DNA of 64,000 nt, from the NCBI GenBank assembly GCA_044228435.1, contig JBGAUW010000015.1, positions 73,463-137,462 of the forward strand, in the 5' to 3' direction. Positions within the stretch are counted from its first letter, which is position 1; every line of letters starts with the position of its first letter. The notes under the pieces are model-generated. The model did not search any database. It had not been told where the DNA came from and saw nothing but the letters and a program-made list of their open reading frames with translations. A program made the translations under genes and the position numbers. This stretch comes from Bog-950 sp044228435. GTDB lineage: Bacteria > Bacteroidota > Bacteroidia > Chitinophagales > LD1. Shown piece by piece: positions 61,895 through 64,000 of this stretch.

Positions 61895-62755
61895 TTACTT
61901 ATCTACCGTTACAATCAGGTATTTGCTCGCTCTCCAAAAGGCGGTAGGGTCGGTAATGGTTAAATCAGTTACGTGCTTTTTATCGGGGCGACCAATGGTG
62001 TATGAACTTGCCGGGTGCGAGGTTGCCAGTTTGGCATCTTTAGCGTTAAGCGGTATAGTAGTAGTTTGGGTAATATCAATTTGCGTAAAGCCCGAGTTAT
62101 TATTGCTGTTCATTACTTTGCTTTTGCCCAGGCCAATAAAGCCGCCTTCTTTGGTAAGTACGCCGCGGGCCAATAAATCTTTACTGGTGCCTACTACATA
62201 GTAAGCAGTGTTCAGTTCAGATATGCGCTGGTCTACCATTCGTTGCTTCTCTTCATTTTGCGAAACCAGCTCACTAATGCGCGTGCCTTGCGTGCTTACC
62301 GTAGTGTTTAGCTCTGTAATCTTATTGTTTAAGTCCAGCAATTGCGAATCTTTTTGAGCTATTTGCATGGTTAGCGTCGCAATCATTTTATTAAGCCCGC
62401 TTATTTTGTAGCCGCTGTTTTTCAGCTTTTTATTTAAGGCATCCAGGCGGTCTTTGTTCTCCTGCATCAACGCCTTAATGTTTTCTATGTTGTCGTTTAT
62501 TTTAGTGATCTGTGTGCGGCGCAGGTCGGGGTTGCTGGTATTGGTAATTACATTGCGTTTGCTGGTATCAACAGCCGCAAGGTTTGCTTCAATATCATTT
62601 ATCTCATCCATAAAGAAAGAGATGGTGCTATCTTTCTCTTGTTGGGCGGCCAGTGCATCCTGGTATTGTTGTTCTTTTACTTTAAGATCTTCCTGGTAGT
62701 TATGGCATGCTCCTAACGAAAGCGATACACATAAAATGAACATTAATTTTTTCAT
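61895..62755 (-). CDS. Coiled-coil lipoprotein (Cbp1-like adhesin family)
   Basis: Predicted lipoprotein of 286 residues: signal MKKLMFILCVSLSLGAC with lipobox Cys17, then a long coiled coil (about 20-190) rich in E, K, Q and N with heptads such as INDNIENIKALMQENKDRLDALNKKL, and a C-terminal globular part (about 190-286) with LNTAYYVVGTSKDLLARGVLTKEGGFIGLGKSK. The C-terminal pattern resembles the family annotated in Bacteroidota as Cbp1-type collagen-binding glycoprotein adhesins; that assignment is tentative. A decayed duplicate of its 3' end lies at 61260-61425. Confidence 0.8.
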   Translation of the reverse strand: MKKLMFILCVSLSLGACHNYQEDLKVKEQQYQDALAAQQEKDSTISFFMDEINDIEANLAAVDTSKRNVITNTSNPDLRRTQITKINDNIENIKALMQENKDRLDALNKKLKNSGYKISGLNKMIATLTMQIAQKDSQLLDLNNKITELNTTVSTQGTRISELVSQNEEKQRMVDQRISELNTAYYVVGTSKDLLARGVLTKEGGFIGLGKSKVMNSNNNSGFTQIDITQTTTIPLNAKDAKLATSHPASSYTIGRPDKKHVTDLTITDPTAFWRASKYLIVTVDK

Positions 62756-62889
62756 TGTAGATGGTTTTAAGTTTAGTTAATTGTTGTTGTTGCCTACTGT
62801 TAAATTGGTGTGCCATCTGTTAAAATGTTCTTAAGTGCAACAGGTGGGGAAAAACTGACACGTTTTAAAGTAAGCCATCAACAGCCTTC

Positions 62890-62984
62890 AACGCAAAGCG
62901 CGCAAAGCAAATACATCGCAAAGAGCGCAGAGGGTGGGTGCTTCTTCGCGGTTCTTGGCGAAAACCTTAGTGTTCTTTGCGTTA
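62890..62984. repeat. CGCAAAG-type repeat cluster, copy 2
   Basis: Units such as ACGCAAAGCGCGCAAAG (62890-62933 on the plus strand) followed by the inverted form (CTTCTTCGCGGTTCTTGGCG to TTCTTTGCGTT, 62941-62984), which fold into an imperfect long hairpin. Related to the cluster at 24604. It lies in the 287-bp gap between the coiled-coil lipoprotein gene and the gene at 63043. Confidence 0.6.
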
Positions 62985-63042
62985 ACTATTTCTTGCGTTC
63001 CTGCGCAGTTACATTGCGCTGTGCCACTATATTTTCGGCAAT

Positions 63043-63531
63043 ATGAAAACCGATAAACACCCCTTTGCCGTTAATATACGCAAGCTACAGCGCTACAACT
63101 TCGAATTTTTTACCACCGAAGAGGCCGTATTTTTTGAATATATTATTGTGAAAACCATATATAATGGCGGTGGAGAGTATTATCACAGCAGCCAGGAAAT
63201 TCGCCGCGAAACCGGTATTAAGCGCTCTGCGCTTAACACCATTATAGAGCGGTTTAAAGCGTTGGGTATTTTAAAAGTAGAAGTAAAAGGTATGCCCAAC
63301 ATAAAATATTTTTGGGTAGAATACCGCAGGGTAATTGAACTACTGCCGCAAATTTTTCAATTAAACAGCTCATATTGCCAACAGGTAAACCAGCATCAGT
63401 TATTACTCGATTTCCTTATTCCGCAAATGCACCATAATGAGGAGCGCCGGCTTAACCGCGAATATAGAGAGTGGGAGAAAGAGCAACGTAAACTGGCCCG
63501 GAGAAAAGCCCTGGAAGAGCAAGACCTATAG
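63043..63531 (+). CDS. Predicted winged-helix DNA-binding protein
   Basis: The 162-residue protein has a helix-turn-helix-like segment (about 45-80: YYHSSQEIRRETGIKRSALNTIIERFKALGILKVE, with a wing KGMPNIKYFWV) preceded by a helical start (FFTTEEAVFFEYIIVKTI) and followed by a basic, charged C-terminal helix (NREYREWEKEQRKLARRKALEEQ). It resembles MarR- or replication-initiator-type winged helices, but I cannot name a family. Cytoplasmic. The following 470 bases contain alternating inverted repeats that may be its targets. Confidence 0.65.
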   Translation: MKTDKHPFAVNIRKLQRYNFEFFTTEEAVFFEYIIVKTIYNGGGEYYHSSQEIRRETGIKRSALNTIIERFKALGILKVEVKGMPNIKYFWVEYRRVIELLPQIFQLNSSYCQQVNQHQLLLDFLIPQMHHNEERRLNREYREWEKEQRKLARRKALEEQDL

Positions 63532-63534
63532 GTT

Positions 63535-63718
63535 GAAATCAACAAAACCTATGGCTTTTAAAGCATAGGTTAGGAATGAGGTATGGGCAGAGGTTTTGCT
63601 GATTTCGGCTATACCTGCTGATATCGACAAAACCTTAGTGTTTTAGGGATGAGCTGCGGGATGAGGTTAGGGCAAAGGTAGGGGATGAGGTAGGTGATGA
63701 GGTTTTGCTGATTCCGGC
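63535..63718. repeat. Alternating inverted repeats (GAAATCAGCAAAACCT type)
   Basis: Copies at 63535-63550 and 63620-63635 on the plus strand and at 63590-63609 and 63699-63718 on the minus strand; the last two agree at 19 of 20 positions. The copies alternate in direction so neighbouring pairs can fold into stems. GATGAGGT-like units fill the space between them. Confidence 0.6.
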
Positions 63719-63802
63719 CAACTGGTTTGCATAAATCGGTCAATAAGAGAATATCAATATAGTATTAAAGGAAACTAAACAAAACTAAACTATTGAAATA
63801 CT

Positions 63803-63824
63803 AGCCGCGGTCAATGCACCGCGG
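63803..63824. repeat. 8-bp inverted repeat GCCGCGGT/ACCGCGGC
   Basis: Exact arms (63803-63810 and 63817-63824) around CAATGC. It is more GC-rich than the surroundings; no T tract follows on the plus strand. Confidence 0.5.
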
Positions 63825-63890
63825 CCCTCCTCGAAAAAATTTTAATAGCTGAATTCAGAAATACAAATACAGATTTTTCGCGGCCGCGGC

Positions 63891-63920
63891 GGGGGCGGTT
63901 TTGGGCGGGTTTGGGTTGGG
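63891..63920 (+). other. G-quadruplex-type G-run cluster
   Basis: Five G runs of three or more (63891-63895, 63903-63905, 63907-63909, 63913-63915, 63918-63920) with loops of 7, 1, 3 and 2 bases. This fits the canonical G-quadruplex pattern on the plus strand and is preceded by a GC-rich CGCGGCCGCGG stretch, unlike the AT-rich surroundings. Confidence 0.55.
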
Positions 63921-64000
63921 TAGTGCAATTGGTGCGGGGTTGTATATAAATGCCTGTAATGGGCTTTAAATGCTTGTTGTGATTTATCTGCTAGCTAACA

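Larger units (their letters stand above)
63532..64000. other. Noncoding repeat-rich right end of the window
   Basis: No gene with support. It holds four copies of a GAAATCAGCAAAACCT-like unit in alternating orientation (63535-63718), multiple GATGAGGT-like units, an 8-bp stem (63803-63824) and a G-run cluster (63891-63920). The rest, to 64000, shows nothing I can assign. Confidence 0.6.

Noticed and set aside
1..64000. tRNA, rRNA or insertion sequence genes
   Set aside because: Scanning the intergenic regions showed no TTCGANNC-type tRNA arm with matching acceptor stem, no rRNA segments and no transposase-like protein.

Overview
The window reads as chromosome of a member of the Bacteroidota, probably near Chitinophagales or Sphingobacteriales. 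Evidence: several proteins end in type IX secretion (T9SS) sorting domains of types A and B; there is a PorP/SprF-family protein and long SprB-type repeat proteins; the clearest promoter has the Bacteroidota form (TTG, 20 bp, TAGGTTTG); Shine-Dalgarno sequences are mostly weak; and short intergenic repeats of kinds often seen in this phylum are present. I found no rRNA, tRNA, CRISPR array or intact insertion sequence. Genes are closely packed on both strands with frequent 4-8 bp overlaps.

Layout. 1-4045 (-): ligase-associated DNA repair operon (MBL-fold exonuclease, ATP-dependent ligase, Lhr-like helicase cut by the window edge). 4294-6847: envelope and stress genes (small membrane protein, DUF4142 lipoprotein, then a PA2169-type protein, an unnamed 58-residue protein and a DJ-1/PfpI protein), sharing a CTTAT-N3-ATAAG-like site. 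6900-9098 (-): DUF72 protein and L-serine dehydratase. 9208-13417 (+): DevA/DevB/DevC-like ABC exporter with its TolC-like channel. 13421-14803 (-): AT-rich pair (small ORF, TPR protein). 14835-15644 (-): murQ. 15779-18605 (+): valS preceded by a leader peptide with a Val-Val-Val run and mutually exclusive antiterminator and terminator, an apparent ribosome-mediated attenuator. 18767-20793: standalone WYL domain, TerB-DnaJ protein, lgt.

20948-29876 holds secreted surface proteins: a lipoprotein plus M4 metallopeptidase, an SprB-repeat adhesin, a copper monooxygenase-like protein with a heme motif, and a choice-of-anchor V-like heme protein, the last four with T9SS tails. 29878-34521 (-): methyltransferase, PMT/ArnT-like glycosyltransferase, PAP2 phosphatase, LptF/G permease. 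34679-36179: START-like protein and two unknowns. 36193-39592 (-): circularly permuted ATP-grasp, alpha-E and transglutaminase cassette. 39906-43132: three glycosyltransferases. 43221-46502: ribBA, an SDR, DUF2147 and cytochrome P460-like proteins.

46669-55559 (+) encodes a 2431-residue SprB-repeat protein with a type B T9SS tail, followed 11 bp later by a PorP/SprF protein fused to an OmpA domain: an exported giant and its likely outer-membrane partner. 55637-63531 holds a SemiSWEET, an SDR beside an ERG4/ERG24-like reductase, a single-domain response regulator, a sphingomyelinase-like secreted phosphodiesterase, small lipoproteins, a coiled-coil lipoprotein with a decayed duplicate of its 3' end, and a winged-helix-like protein. 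The last 470 bases are noncoding and rich in alternating inverted repeats, ending with a G-run cluster.
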